Shown: piece after piece, positions 54,643 to 63,776 of the stretch | Layout of the letters: every line of letters begins with the position of its first letter | Position numbering within the stretch: the first letter of the stretch is position 1 | DNA from: Candidatus Chloroploca asiatica | GTDB taxonomy: Bacteria > Chloroflexota > Chloroflexia > Chloroflexales > Chloroflexaceae | Reading direction: 5' to 3' | Length of the DNA: 64,000 nucleotides | NCBI RefSeq assembly: GCF_002532075.1 | Contig: NZ_LYXE01000080.1 | Span: forward strand, 16,576 to 80,575 | Made by a program: the position numbers and the translations under genes | Notes under the pieces: generated by a model | Told to the model about the DNA's origin: nothing | What the model saw: the letters and a program-made list of their open reading frames with translations, nothing else | Databases searched by the model: none

Positions 54643-56322
54643 ATGCGTGAGACCTCCCAGAACCGGATCGAGGCGCTGCTCGCCTCACTCTACGGGGCAG
54701 ACGTGGGCCAGTTAACCAGTCAGCGCTTGCTGACCATGCTTCAGGCCTATGCCATCCGCTGCCCCCAACACAGCCCCGCCCGCCCGGCCGATGAACGCCT
54801 GACCGCCGATGATATCATTCTGATTACCTACGGCGATCAGTTCCGCAAGCCAGACCACACGCCGTTGCAGAGCCTGGCCTCGGCACTGGACGGCCCTTTT
54901 GCCGCTATTGTCAGTGGCGTTCACCTCCTGCCCTTCTATCCCTACACCTCTGACGATGGCTTTTCGGTGGTTGACTATACGGCCGTTGACCCTGCCCTCG
55001 GCACCTGGGACGACATTGAGGCGTTACGGGCCAGGTATCGCCTGATGTTCGATGCTGTGGTCAATCATATTTCGGCCAGTAGCACCTGGTTTCGCGATCT
55101 GCTCGCAGGCGTACCCGGTGCCGAAGAACGTTTTCTCAGCCTCGATCCCAACACCGATCTCCGCCAGGTCACCCGCCCCCGTGTCTCGCCGCTCCTCACG
55201 CCCTTCAAGACGCCGACAGGGGTGCGACATATCTGGACAACCTTCAGTGCCGACCAGATCGATCTCAATTTTGCCAATCCCGAGCTCTTGCTCGAGATGA
55301 CCGCCGTGCTGCTGGAGTATGTCGCCAAGGGCGCCAGTTTGATCCGGCTTGATGCGATCGGTTATTTGTGGAAGGAGGTCGGCACGCGGTGCATCCATCT
55401 CCCCCAGACGCATCAGGTCGTCCAACTCTGGCGGGCGATCCTCGATCACGTCGCCCCCGATGTGCTGCTGATCACCGAGACCAACGTGCCCCATGCCGAT
55501 AATGTCAGCTATTTCGGCGACGGTAGCAACGAGGCCCAGCTTGTCTACCAGTTCCCTCTGGCCCCCCTGGTGCTGCATAGCTTCGCAACCGGCGACGCCC
55601 GTCAACTCAGCGGTTGGGCCGCTGGGTTAAGCCTACCATCGTCAACGACAACCTTCTTCAACTTCCTCGCTTCGCACGACGGCATCGGCGTGGTGCCTGC
55701 CACCGGCATCTTGAGTCAGGCCGAGATCGGGGCGCTCTGTGGCCAGATCGAGAGCCACGGTGGGCGTGTCTCGTACAAATCCAACCCTGACGGCTCGCAG
55801 AGTCCCTACGAGATCAATAGCACCTGGTTTGATGCGCTCTCTGACCCGGCGAGCGACGAACCGATGACCCGCAAAATCGACCGCTTCATCGCCTCGCAAG
55901 CGATCATGCTGGCCCTCCAGGGCGTCCCCGGGGTCTACATCCACAGCCTGGTCGGGTCAGGCAACTATCACCCCGGCTTGCAAGCCAGTGGCATCCACCG
56001 ACGACTCAACCGCGAAAAATGGGATCTCGCCGAACTAACGGCGCGGCTCGCCGATCCTACCCGACGTGAAGGAACAGTGCTCGCCCGCATGGCTCACCTT
56101 ATCCGCACGCGCCGCGCTGCACCCGCCTTTCACCCCAACGGCAGCCAGCAGATCCACGATCTCGACCCCGCCATCTTCGCCGTCGAACGCCACGCACCCG
56201 ACGGCAGCCAGCGCATCCTCTGTCTTCACAATGTCAGCGCCACAACCCGGCAGATCACCCTGCCAACTGGCACAACATGTACCCTGGAACCATACCAGGT
56301 ACGCTGGCTCACCGTGAGCTAG
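54643..56322 (+). CDS. GH13_18-type glucosylglycerate/sucrose phosphorylase
   Basis: 559 residues from the ATG at 54643, 7 nt after gpgS. Conserved GH13 regions: DAVVNHIS (I), IRLDAIGYLWKE with nucleophile Asp237 (II), ITETNVPH with acid/base Glu279 (III), LASHDGIGV with His345-Asp346 (IV). The sequence type is the sucrose phosphorylase subfamily (GH13_18), which includes glucosylglycerate phosphorylases that split glucosylglycerate into glucose-1-phosphate and glycerate. With gpgS and GH63 adjacent, that activity is the likeliest. Cytoplasmic. The last 45 nt are part of a 128-bp tandem repeat. Confidence 0.88.
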   Translation: MRETSQNRIEALLASLYGADVGQLTSQRLLTMLQAYAIRCPQHSPARPADERLTADDIILITYGDQFRKPDHTPLQSLASALDGPFAAIVSGVHLLPFYPYTSDDGFSVVDYTAVDPALGTWDDIEALRARYRLMFDAVVNHISASSTWFRDLLAGVPGAEERFLSLDPNTDLRQVTRPRVSPLLTPFKTPTGVRHIWTTFSADQIDLNFANPELLLEMTAVLLEYVAKGASLIRLDAIGYLWKEVGTRCIHLPQTHQVVQLWRAILDHVAPDVLLITETNVPHADNVSYFGDGSNEAQLVYQFPLAPLVLHSFATGDARQLSGWAAGLSLPSSTTTFFNFLASHDGIGVVPATGILSQAEIGALCGQIESHGGRVSYKSNPDGSQSPYEINSTWFDALSDPASDEPMTRKIDRFIASQAIMLALQGVPGVYIHSLVGSGNYHPGLQASGIHRRLNREKWDLAELTARLADPTRREGTVLARMAHLIRTRRAAPAFHPNGSQQIHDLDPAIFAVERHAPDGSQRILCLHNVSATTRQITLPTGTTCTLEPYQVRWLTVS

Positions 56323-56628
56323 CAAAGTGGTTGTCACTTCAGCAAAACGCACAATGCACCACAGGGCAGAGCAGCGGCACGCCCATGACCCTCACCGGCT
56401 CAACATGTACCCTGGAACCATACCAGGTACGCTGGCTCACCGTGAGCTAGCAAAGTGGTTGTCACTTCAGCAAAACGCACAATGCACCACAGGGCAGAGC
56501 AGCGGCACGCCCATGACCCTCACCGGCTCAACATGTACCCTGGAACCATACCAGGTACGCTGGCTCACCGTGAGCTAGCAAAGTGGTTGTCACTTCAGCA
56601 AAACGCACAATGCACCACAGGGCAGAGC
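56273..56628 (+). repeat. 128-bp tandem repeat, three copies
   Basis: Starts at 56273, 56401 and 56529. Each copy holds the last codons of the GH13 gene (TCTLEPYQVRWLTVS and TAG), then AAGTGGTTGTCACTTCAGC, the left arm of the terminator hairpin, and CGGCACGCCCATGACCCTCACC. Only the third copy is followed by the right arm of the hairpin. Confidence 0.9.
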
Positions 56629-56650
56629 ATACGCTCTGCCCTGTGGTGCA
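56611..56650 (+). terminator. 18-bp terminator hairpin after the third repeat
   Basis: TGCACCACAGGGCAGAGC, ATAC, GCTCTGCCCTGTGGTGCA, then CATTTCC. Confidence 0.7.
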
Positions 56651-56712
56651 ACATTTCCCGCACAATGTTCGTTGTATTAGTACATCGCCTTGTACATAAG
56701 GAGAATTTCATC

Positions 56713-57288
56713 ATGGGCGGATCTCTCATCTTTATCTTCTTGATCATCATCGTCGTGGCCGGTGCTGTCACGTTCCTGGTGCTCTACAACAGTCTGATTG
56801 GCAAACGCAACCAGGTTGATCAGGCCTTCGCCAGTATTGACGTGATGCTCAAAAAACGCTACGACCTGATCCCGAACTTGATCGCGACCGTGCAAACCTA
56901 CATGGGCCACGAACGTGCGTTGCTGACTGAATTGACCGAGTTGCGCACGCGAGCGATGGCCGGCGATATTACCCCTGAACAACGCGTCGCAACCGAGAAT
57001 CAGATCAGTGGCGCAATTGGGCGTTTGATGGTGTCTGTTGAGAATTATCCCGATCTGAAATCCAGTCAGAACTTCTTGCAACTTCAGGCAAGCCTGAACG
57101 AGACCGAAGAGCAGATCTCGGCTTCACGGCGAGCCTACAATGCCGCGGTCACCGACTACAATAATGCCGTCCAGATGGTGCCGACCAATATCATTGCCGG
57201 CATGATCGGGATGCAGCCGCGCACGCTCTTTGTGGCCGCCGAAGCCGAGCGCCGCAATGTTGATGTGCAGAGCATGTTTCAGAGGTAA
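56713..57288 (+). CDS. LemA family protein
   Basis: 191 residues from the ATG at 56713, chosen for AAGGAG 8 nt upstream. One N-terminal membrane helix (about 4-27), then the LemA signature YNSLIGKRNQVDQAFASIDV, LKKRYDLIPNLIATVQTY, ENYPDLKSSQNFLQLQASLN and a helical rest. LemA proteins are anchored with a long helical cytoplasmic or extracytoplasmic part and are linked to stress and membrane homeostasis, mechanism unknown. It pairs with the DUF3137 gene 5 nt further on. The strong RBS and nearby terminator separate it from the glucosylglycerate cluster. Confidence 0.93.
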   Translation: MGGSLIFIFLIIIVVAGAVTFLVLYNSLIGKRNQVDQAFASIDVMLKKRYDLIPNLIATVQTYMGHERALLTELTELRTRAMAGDITPEQRVATENQISGAIGRLMVSVENYPDLKSSQNFLQLQASLNETEEQISASRRAYNAAVTDYNNAVQMVPTNIIAGMIGMQPRTLFVAAEAERRNVDVQSMFQR

Positions 57289-57293
57289 AGGCC

Positions 57294-58298
57294 ATGACTG
57301 ATCGTGCAACAACCCTTGCATCACTCTACGAACGCGAGTTGCAACCTATAGCAACTGAGCTAGAGCAGCAACGGCGCAATATCCGTCAGCGTGCGATGGT
57401 CGTAGGGCTAGGCTTGTTTGGCGGCACCGCCATCCTGCTCCTCCTTAGTCTGATCATCGTGCCAACAAGCTTCTTCTTCTTCCTTGCCTTCGGCCTCATT
57501 GCCCTTGCCGTTGTTGCCTGGAATGCGCTTATGAATGGAGCGTTTCAGAACTATCGCCGCTCCTTCAAAGACAATGTCATCACCCGCCTCGTCAAGCTCG
57601 TTGACGAGTCACTGCTGTACGCCCCGGGCCAGGGCATCTCGCGTGATGAGTTCCGTGCCAGCCAGTTGTATACCCGCGACATCGACCGCTACAACCGCGA
57701 AGATCTCTTTTATGGGATGGTCGGCGCAACGGATATCCGCTTTTCCGAAGTTCACGCCGAGTACAAGCAGACGACAACCGACTCGAAGGGCAATACGACC
57801 ACAACCTACCACACCATTTTCAAGGGTATCTTCTTCATTGGCGATTTTCATAAGGATTTTCTCGGCCAAACGATCGTCATGCCAAGTGGCGGCAGTGGTC
57901 TCTTGGCCGACTTCGGGCGCACCCTGCAAAACTTTGGCACGACCCTGATCGGTCAGGGCGACCGCATCGTCCAGCTTGAAGATCCTGAGTTTATGCAACT
58001 CTTCTCGGTGCGTTCCACCGATCAGGTCGAGGCGCGTTATATTCTTTCCACAAGCCTAATGCGCCGCCTGATCGAGTTTCGCACCCGCCTCAACACGCCA
58101 ATTGCGGTCTCATTTATCAATTCCAACATCTATATCGCCATCCCAACCACCAAAGACCACTTCGAGCCACCCGGGCTCTGGTCGGGCAATGCGCAACTCT
58201 CGATGGAACAATTCGAGACCTATCTCGAAGATATTCGCCTCGCCGCAGCGATTGTCGAGGATCTTAACCTCAACACACGCATCTGGAGTAAACAGTAA
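57294..58298 (+). CDS. DUF3137 membrane protein
   Basis: 334 residues. A cytoplasmic coiled N-terminus (about 1-32), two adjacent membrane helices (about 35-58 and 60-80), and a soluble DUF3137 domain containing DIDRYNREDLFYGMVGATDIRFSEV-type sequence (parts: YNREDLFYG, IRFSEVHAEYK) and FKGIFFIGDFHKDF. DUF3137 is commonly encoded next to LemA, as here, which suggests a shared complex. Function otherwise unknown. 5-nt gap to lemA implies one transcript. Confidence 0.88.
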   Translation: MTDRATTLASLYERELQPIATELEQQRRNIRQRAMVVGLGLFGGTAILLLLSLIIVPTSFFFFLAFGLIALAVVAWNALMNGAFQNYRRSFKDNVITRLVKLVDESLLYAPGQGISRDEFRASQLYTRDIDRYNREDLFYGMVGATDIRFSEVHAEYKQTTTDSKGNTTTTYHTIFKGIFFIGDFHKDFLGQTIVMPSGGSGLLADFGRTLQNFGTTLIGQGDRIVQLEDPEFMQLFSVRSTDQVEARYILSTSLMRRLIEFRTRLNTPIAVSFINSNIYIAIPTTKDHFEPPGLWSGNAQLSMEQFETYLEDIRLAAAIVEDLNLNTRIWSKQ

Positions 58299-58308
58299 GG
58301 TGGAGTGG

Positions 58309-58410
58309 TCATACCAACGTCCCCTTCAACGCCCGCAACTGTGGCAACTCGGCAAAACCGATCATATCGTCGAGGTAAAACTCCCATGGGCGGTGCGCCG
58401 GATCAGACAT
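58309..58410 (-). pseudogene. Truncated HepT-like HEPN toxin
   Basis: 33 codons: MSDPAHRPWEFYLDDMIGFAE matches the first helix of DUF86/HepT proteins, then the frame stops after RALKGTLV. A complete HepT has about 110-140 residues including the RxxxxHxY motif; both are absent. The start overlaps the MNT gene by 8 nt, the standard arrangement of the mntA-hepT pair. Confidence 0.65.
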
Positions 58411-58693
58411 GAATAGCTTCCTTCTCGATCGTCGGTCGCAACTCCGACCGGAGGGCCTTTTCCGTGACCAGATCGACTGGGCAGCCAAACAGGTCTTCCA
58501 GGTAGAACTGCACCCCAAAGTACCGCGCCGAGGTAGCAGGCCCATCGAAGGCCACCAGAATATCAATGTCGCTATTGGGGCGCGCTGCATTGCGTGCGGT
58601 AGAGCCGAAGAGAGCCAGACGCACGACACCATAGCGCTCCATAAGCATAGGCTTGACCCGTGTCAGTAACTCAAGAACCTGCGCTGCATTCAT
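58403..58693 (-). CDS. MntA-type nucleotidyltransferase (antitoxin)
   Basis: 96 residues. GSTARNAARPNSDIDILV is the minimal nucleotidyltransferase motif GSx10DxD; a third Asp in CPVDLVT completes the triad. MntA antitoxins inactivate HepT by adding AMP to its Tyr. Here the toxin gene is cut to 33 codons, so the antitoxin appears orphaned. ATG preceded by AAAGGAAA. A TATAAT-like box lies about 65 nt upstream. Confidence 0.9.
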   Translation of the reverse strand: MNAAQVLELLTRVKPMLMERYGVVRLALFGSTARNAARPNSDIDILVAFDGPATSARYFGVQFYLEDLFGCPVDLVTEKALRSELRPTIEKEAIHV

Positions 58694-58757
58694 AAGTGGT
58701 TTCCTTTAGGCAGGGAAGCCTCCGGTGGGTAAAACGTTCAAGAATCGCTCTGTTCTA

Positions 58758-58921
58758 TTATATATACATTGCAGCCAATTGCTGTTGCAGCTTCCCCGCC
58801 GCCGTCGCGCTGATCAGGCGCTCCTTAACCAAACGCTCAACGATACCAGAGAGCAGAAGATGACGTAGCTCTTTTAACGCCCTCGCGTAAGGCGATACGC
58901 TTCACCCCTTGTCTTCAGCAT
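58758..58921 (-). pseudogene. Frameshifted remnant upstream of mntA
   Basis: The minus strand reads MLKTRGEAYRLTRGR then stops at 58874, while the neighbouring frame reads ALKELRHLLLSGIVERLVKE... to LQQQLAAMYI at 58758. One frameshift would join them into a ~50-residue helical protein. No family recognised. Confidence 0.35.
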
Positions 58922-58935
58922 AGTGCGCGTCGGCT

Positions 58936-59035
58936 TGATGCACGCGAAGCCGCGAAGGCGTGAGTCCCCCCTTCGCGCCTTCACCCCTTCGCGTGAGTCC
59001 CCCTTCGCGCCTTCGCGCCTTCGCGTGAGCCCCCC
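58936..59035. repeat. Diverged TTGACGCAAAGG-family repeats
   Basis: Alternating CACGCGAAGCCGCGAAGGCGTGAG and CCTTCGCGCCTTCGCGTGAG blocks (three or so), ending right at the stop of the M24 peptidase gene. Confidence 0.7.
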
Positions 59036-60148
59036 TCACAACACAAGCAACTCCCGCGAGAACGTAGTCAGGCTACGCGCACCATCAGCCGTAAGCACCA
59101 TATCGTCTTCGATCCGCACACCAAACCGACCAGGCAAATAAATCCCCGGCTCGACCGTAAAAGTCGTGCCCGCCACCAGAGGCTGATCACTCCCAGCCAC
59201 AATCTGCGGCAACTCGTGGGTCTCAAGCCCAAAGCCATGGCCCGTACGGTGAATGAAATAATCTCCATACCCCGCTTGCGCAATAACGTCGCGGGTGGCC
59301 GCATCAATCGTTGTACCAGTTACCCCAGGGCGACAGGCGGCTCGTCCAGCAGCATTCGCCCTCCGCACCAACTCATACACCTCACGCGCCTCGGGCGTTG
59401 GCTCGCCAAGCGCCACAGTACGGGTGATATCAGACACATAGCCACGATACCGTGCCCCACAGTCGATAATAATCAGTTCACCCTGTTGCAACGGGCGGTC
59501 ACTGTTCAAATGATGCGGACTCGCCCCATTGGGGCCTGAGGCCATCAGATTCGCAAAACTCTCTTCGTCGGCACCGGCGGCGATAATGGCATCGGTGCAG
59601 ATCCGCGACAGAGCGCGCTCGGTCATGCCCGGCTTGATCTGCGCCAGCACGCGCTGCAGGGCCGTCTCGACGATCTGCACGGCCCGTTCGATCAAAGCCA
59701 ACTCGTCGGCATCCTTCACCATCCGCAATCCAGCAAAAAGGTGGGTGGCATCATACGTCACCACCCCCGGCATCACCGCCTCGAGCGCACGCAGGTGCAT
59801 CACCGTCATCGTGGCTGGCTCAATCGCCAGACGCAACTCACGGGCGTCACGGCCAAACGCTGCCGTCACTGCCGCCGCAAGCGCCGCCAATGGCCCATCC
59901 TGGTCAGCCCACGGAAACAGACGCACAGGCACCTCCGCGTTTGTCTCGGCCTGCATCTGTTCCAGGGCAGGCACAACCAGGCATGGTGACGCACCACTGG
60001 TCGGAATGAGCGTCAGGTTCAAGCGTTTGCCATGATGAAAATTCAGCCCGGTAAAATAGTACAGATTCGCATCAGGGGTCAACACCAGTCCACCGAGGTC
60101 CAGCGCCTCAACCTCCGTCACCATCCGTTCGATTCGTCGCTTATGCAT
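59036..60148 (-). CDS. M24 family aminopeptidase (Xaa-Pro type)
   Basis: 370 residues. N-terminal creatinase-like domain (about 1-135) and pita-bread domain. Metal ligands fit: IIDCGARYRGYVSDITR (Asp pair), TGHGFGLETHE (His), VEPGIYL and RIEDDMVL (Glu residues). HRTGHGFG precedes the Glu of THE. Members remove N-terminal residues before proline or cleave Xaa-Pro dipeptides in the cytoplasm using Mn or Co. 31 nt separate it from the antiporter gene upstream; all three may form one operon. Confidence 0.92.
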   Translation of the reverse strand: MHKRRIERMVTEVEALDLGGLVLTPDANLYYFTGLNFHHGKRLNLTLIPTSGASPCLVVPALEQMQAETNAEVPVRLFPWADQDGPLAALAAAVTAAFGRDARELRLAIEPATMTVMHLRALEAVMPGVVTYDATHLFAGLRMVKDADELALIERAVQIVETALQRVLAQIKPGMTERALSRICTDAIIAAGADEESFANLMASGPNGASPHHLNSDRPLQQGELIIIDCGARYRGYVSDITRTVALGEPTPEAREVYELVRRANAAGRAACRPGVTGTTIDAATRDVIAQAGYGDYFIHRTGHGFGLETHELPQIVAGSDQPLVAGTTFTVEPGIYLPGRFGVRIEDDMVLTADGARSLTTFSRELLVL

Positions 60149-60179
60149 CGTCGCGCCATCCTTCCCGCTCCATGCATCC

Positions 60180-61646
60180 CTACTTCAGCACCAACTCACC
60201 CCGTGCATGCAGTTCCTGAACTCTCGGCAACATTTCGGGCGTGGCTAGCACCAGCAGATGATCATCAGGCAGCAGCACCGTTCCACCATTGGGAATCAAC
60301 AACTCTTCGCCTCGTTGGATCTGCACCACCAGCAAGCCCCGCGGCAGATCGAGTTGAATCAAGGATTTGTTGACCACCGACGAGTCGGCAGGCACAACAA
60401 TATCAAGCATACGACTCCGCAGGCTCACATCAGGCACATAGGTCTGCGTCTCAGGTGGGCGCGGACGATCCGCATTGAGCTTCAGCCATCTGGCGACATG
60501 GCTGATCGTCATCCCCTGGAGCAAGACCGAGACAAGCACGATGAAAAAGACGAGGTTAAAGACCATCCCTGCGTGAGGCACCCCGGCAAGCAAGGGAAAG
60601 GTCGCCAGGACAATAGGCACAGCCCCACGCAACCCCGCCCACGAGACCATCAGGATCTCGGCGGGGCCACGGCGAAACCAGATCAGCGAGGCAAAGACAC
60701 TCAGGGGGCGCGCCACAAAGGCGAGAAAGAGCGCCAGCAACAACCCACTCCCAGCCACCGGAATAAGTTGGGCAGGAAAAACCAGCAACCCGAGCGTCAG
60801 AAACATCGCGATCTGCATCAGCCAGGCAACGCCATCATGAAAACGCAAAATCGAGCGCTTATGCACAAGATTATAGTTGCCAATGACAATGCCAGCCAGA
60901 TAGACCGCCAGAAAGCCATTGCCCCCAATCAGTGACACGAGCGCGTAGATCATCAGCGTCAGACCGAGCGTCAAGACAACATACAAACCCTCTTGCTGGA
61001 GCCGAATGCGGTTAATGATCATCACCGCTAACCGGCCAAGTCCATAGCCACCCAGGGCACCAAGACTCATTTGCAGCAGAAAACTGGGCACCAGATCAAG
61101 CAGCGAGCCATTGGGGTTGAGCAGCAAACCGGTCAAGCCCAACGTCAAAAAGACCGCAATCGGATCGTTCGAGCCTGACTCTAGCTCAATCAAGGGCTCC
61201 AGATTATGTTTGAGATTGACGCCGCGCTCGCGCATCACGGCAAAGACAGCCGCCGCATCAGTCGAAGAGACAATGGCCCCAATCAAGAGGGCTTCGAGCA
61301 GGCTAAACCCAAGCAGCCACATCGCAAAAAAGCCGACAATGACCGCACTGAGCAGCACGCCAAGGTTCGCTAACACCATACCCTGCCCAAGCACTGGCCG
61401 AATGGCCTTCCAATCGGTATCGAGGCCCCCCGAAAAGAGAATATAGATCAGCGCGATCACGCCAACCGTCTGGGCAAGTTGGTAATCGGCAAACGCAATA
61501 CCCCCAGGCCCCTGGCTCCCAGCGAGAATGCCGATGGTTAAAAAGAGGATCAACCCCGGCACGCCAAACCGATTCGAGGCACGCGTGGCAATAATGCTTA
61601 AGATGAGTAGACCAGCCGCAATGAGCAACGACCATTCTATGCTCAT
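60180..61646 (-). CDS. CPA1-type K+/Na+:H+ antiporter with TrkA-C
   Basis: 488 residues: about 12 membrane helices (1-390) with SSTDAAAVFAVMRERG and ELESGSNDPIAVFLT, both CvrA/NhaP2-like signatures; the SND Asp is the likely ion-binding residue. A C-terminal cytoplasmic TrkA-C domain (about 410-485) ends the protein. It expels K+ or Na+ in exchange for protons and helps osmotic and pH balance. It starts inside the stop of the KefB-like gene (4-nt overlap), so two unlike antiporters share a transcript. Confidence 0.92.
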   Translation of the reverse strand: MSIEWSLLIAAGLLILSIIATRASNRFGVPGLILFLTIGILAGSQGPGGIAFADYQLAQTVGVIALIYILFSGGLDTDWKAIRPVLGQGMVLANLGVLLSAVIVGFFAMWLLGFSLLEALLIGAIVSSTDAAAVFAVMRERGVNLKHNLEPLIELESGSNDPIAVFLTLGLTGLLLNPNGSLLDLVPSFLLQMSLGALGGYGLGRLAVMIINRIRLQQEGLYVVLTLGLTLMIYALVSLIGGNGFLAVYLAGIVIGNYNLVHKRSILRFHDGVAWLMQIAMFLTLGLLVFPAQLIPVAGSGLLLALFLAFVARPLSVFASLIWFRRGPAEILMVSWAGLRGAVPIVLATFPLLAGVPHAGMVFNLVFFIVLVSVLLQGMTISHVARWLKLNADRPRPPETQTYVPDVSLRSRMLDIVVPADSSVVNKSLIQLDLPRGLLVVQIQRGEELLIPNGGTVLLPDDHLLVLATPEMLPRVQELHARGELVLK

Positions 61647-63688
61647 ACCGTCACCCCGTCAGCATTATCATCGACCCTATGCGCCACAGGTTGCCCCTGC
61701 ACCACAGGCGCAAGCGCACTCAGTTGCTCGGCATCGCCAATCACGCCCACAAGATCCCCAACCTGAAAGGTTGTGCTTGATTTGGGATTCGCGATCAGTT
61801 GCTTGGCGCGAATCAAAGCAATCACCGAAGCCCCCGTGCGTGCCCGCAAATTTGCCTCGGCTAGACTCAAGCCCACAAGCGAACTCGTATGCCCCACCGT
61901 GAACCAGACAATCTCCATGCCGCGCACCGTACGCAGCAACTGTTCAAGCACCTGCTGTTCTTCCGGCGTCGAAATCGACGTATCATAGCGATCACGCCGC
62001 ACCGCATCGGCATAACGTTGCACCTCACCCGCCGGGTATCCCAGGCTCAACAGCGTGTGGCGCATCACTTCTAGCCCACCTTCAAGCTCGGGATGGATGA
62101 CGTCCCTGGCCCCAAGGTGGGTCAGCCGTTCAATCCCCGAGGTCGTCGCCGCCCTCGCGATCACCGGCAAATGCGGCGCCAGATCCTGCGCAGCCGCCAC
62201 AACAATCTCCGAAGCCGCCTCGTCGGGCAGCGTCACCACAAGCGCACGGGCCTGTTCAAGGCGCGCATGCGTTAATACCTCAGAATTTGCCGCATCACCA
62301 TAGAGCGTCGGTACCCCACGCGACTCGAACTCGGCGGCCCGTCGCGCATCAATTTCAACCACAAGATGAGGCACACCGAGGTGCTTCAACACATTAATGA
62401 TATGCTCGCCCACCCGCCCATAACCAACGACCACCACATGCTCAGTTATCGATTTCGCCAGTGGATCAGGTGGGGGAGGATGGCGGTCCAGCAAGGCCCA
62501 GAACGCAGGAATCCGCTGGAAAAAGCGCTCGGCATAAGGAACCGCACGAAACATCAACGGGTTAACCATAATCGACAGCAGTGCGCCCGCAAGCACCAGT
62601 GCGTACTGTTCCGGACTCAACACGCCCAACATCACCCCGGCCTGACCCACAATAAACGCAAACTCACCAATCTGGCTCAACCCGGCTGCCACCACCAGCG
62701 CAATCCGCCCACTAACCGGCAAGATCAACCCGAGGCTCAAGGCAATGACGGCGCGTCCAACGACAATTAAGGTCGTCACAAGCAAGACATCCCCGGCATG
62801 GTTGAGCAAATAGAGCGGATTGACGAGCATCCCAACCGACACAAAAAAAATGACCGCGAAGGTCTCGCGGAAGGGTAACACTTCATTGCCAACCTGAAGG
62901 CCAACCTCCGACTCGCCGAGCACCACCCCGGCGAGAAAGGCCCCCAGGGCCAGCGAGACCCCAAAGAGCGTGGCTGCTCCAAACGCAATGCCGAGTGAAA
63001 CCGCAACTGCCGCAAGGATAAAGAGTTCACGCGAGCGCGTCCGCGCAATGCGAATCATCAACCAGGGCATCACCCGCGCCCCCACAAAAAGCATCAAGCC
63101 AATAAAGGCCGCTGCCTTGAGCAGGGCGGTTGTCACTGCGACCCACGACGACTCATCAGTTGATCCACTGACCACCAGCGTAGGGAGCAACACCAGAATC
63201 AACACCGTCGCCAGATCCTCAAGTACCGTCCAGCCAACAACAACGCGCCCTGCATCGGTATTCAGCAACCCGTTATCCATCAGCCCACGCATCAAGACAA
63301 CCGTACTCGAAATCGAAAGCGAGAGTCCAAAAACAAGACTTGCCCCAAAAGACCACCCCCACGCTTGCGTTAGCCCAAAGCCAAGCGCAACGACGGTGAT
63401 CATTTGCAGGATCGCACCAGGGATCGCAACCTGACGCACAGCCCAGAGATCTTTGAGCGAAAATTGCAGCCCAACGCCGAACATCAAAAAAATGACGCCG
63501 AGTTCAGCGAGTTGGCTGATTTCGCCCACATCACCAACAAAGCCAGGCGTAAACGGGCCAATCACCATACCAGCCAAGAGATAGCCCACAATCGTCGGCA
63601 TCCCAAGACGACGTGCGAGCAAGCCACCGGCAAAAGCCGCCACAATGGCAATGGCAATATTAGCAATGAGCGAGATGTCGTGTTCCAT
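61643..63688 (-). CDS. CPA2-type cation:proton antiporter, KefB-like
   Basis: 681 residues from the ATG at 63688; upstream codons of the open frame run into GC-rich repeats and are not family-like. Membrane domain 1-390 (GYLLAGMVIGPFTPGF, FLAGVVLGESEVG); the TrkA-N domain at about 415-530 has the nucleotide motif GYGRVGEHI and ends with GDAANSEVL; a TrkA-C domain follows at about 590-670. Such proteins move K+ or Na+ against H+ under control of NAD(H) or ligands. It is the first gene of the antiporter operon. Confidence 0.92.
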   Translation of the reverse strand: MEHDISLIANIAIAIVAAFAGGLLARRLGMPTIVGYLLAGMVIGPFTPGFVGDVGEISQLAELGVIFLMFGVGLQFSLKDLWAVRQVAIPGAILQMITVVALGFGLTQAWGWSFGASLVFGLSLSISSTVVLMRGLMDNGLLNTDAGRVVVGWTVLEDLATVLILVLLPTLVVSGSTDESSWVAVTTALLKAAAFIGLMLFVGARVMPWLMIRIARTRSRELFILAAVAVSLGIAFGAATLFGVSLALGAFLAGVVLGESEVGLQVGNEVLPFRETFAVIFFVSVGMLVNPLYLLNHAGDVLLVTTLIVVGRAVIALSLGLILPVSGRIALVVAAGLSQIGEFAFIVGQAGVMLGVLSPEQYALVLAGALLSIMVNPLMFRAVPYAERFFQRIPAFWALLDRHPPPPDPLAKSITEHVVVVGYGRVGEHIINVLKHLGVPHLVVEIDARRAAEFESRGVPTLYGDAANSEVLTHARLEQARALVVTLPDEAASEIVVAAAQDLAPHLPVIARAATTSGIERLTHLGARDVIHPELEGGLEVMRHTLLSLGYPAGEVQRYADAVRRDRYDTSISTPEEQQVLEQLLRTVRGMEIVWFTVGHTSSLVGLSLAEANLRARTGASVIALIRAKQLIANPKSSTTFQVGDLVGVIGDAEQLSALAPVVQGQPVAHRVDDNADGVTV

Positions 63689-63776
63689 ATGCAGCAAACG
63701 GTAACATAGCGGATCGCGATTGTCAATCAGCGTAGGGCCGAAGCTCAGGGCGATTGCATCATACGAAACCGGATAC

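Noticed and set aside
56273..56650. Possible CRISPR array
   Set aside because: Period is 128 bp with identical units and no variable spacers; it contains a gene end.
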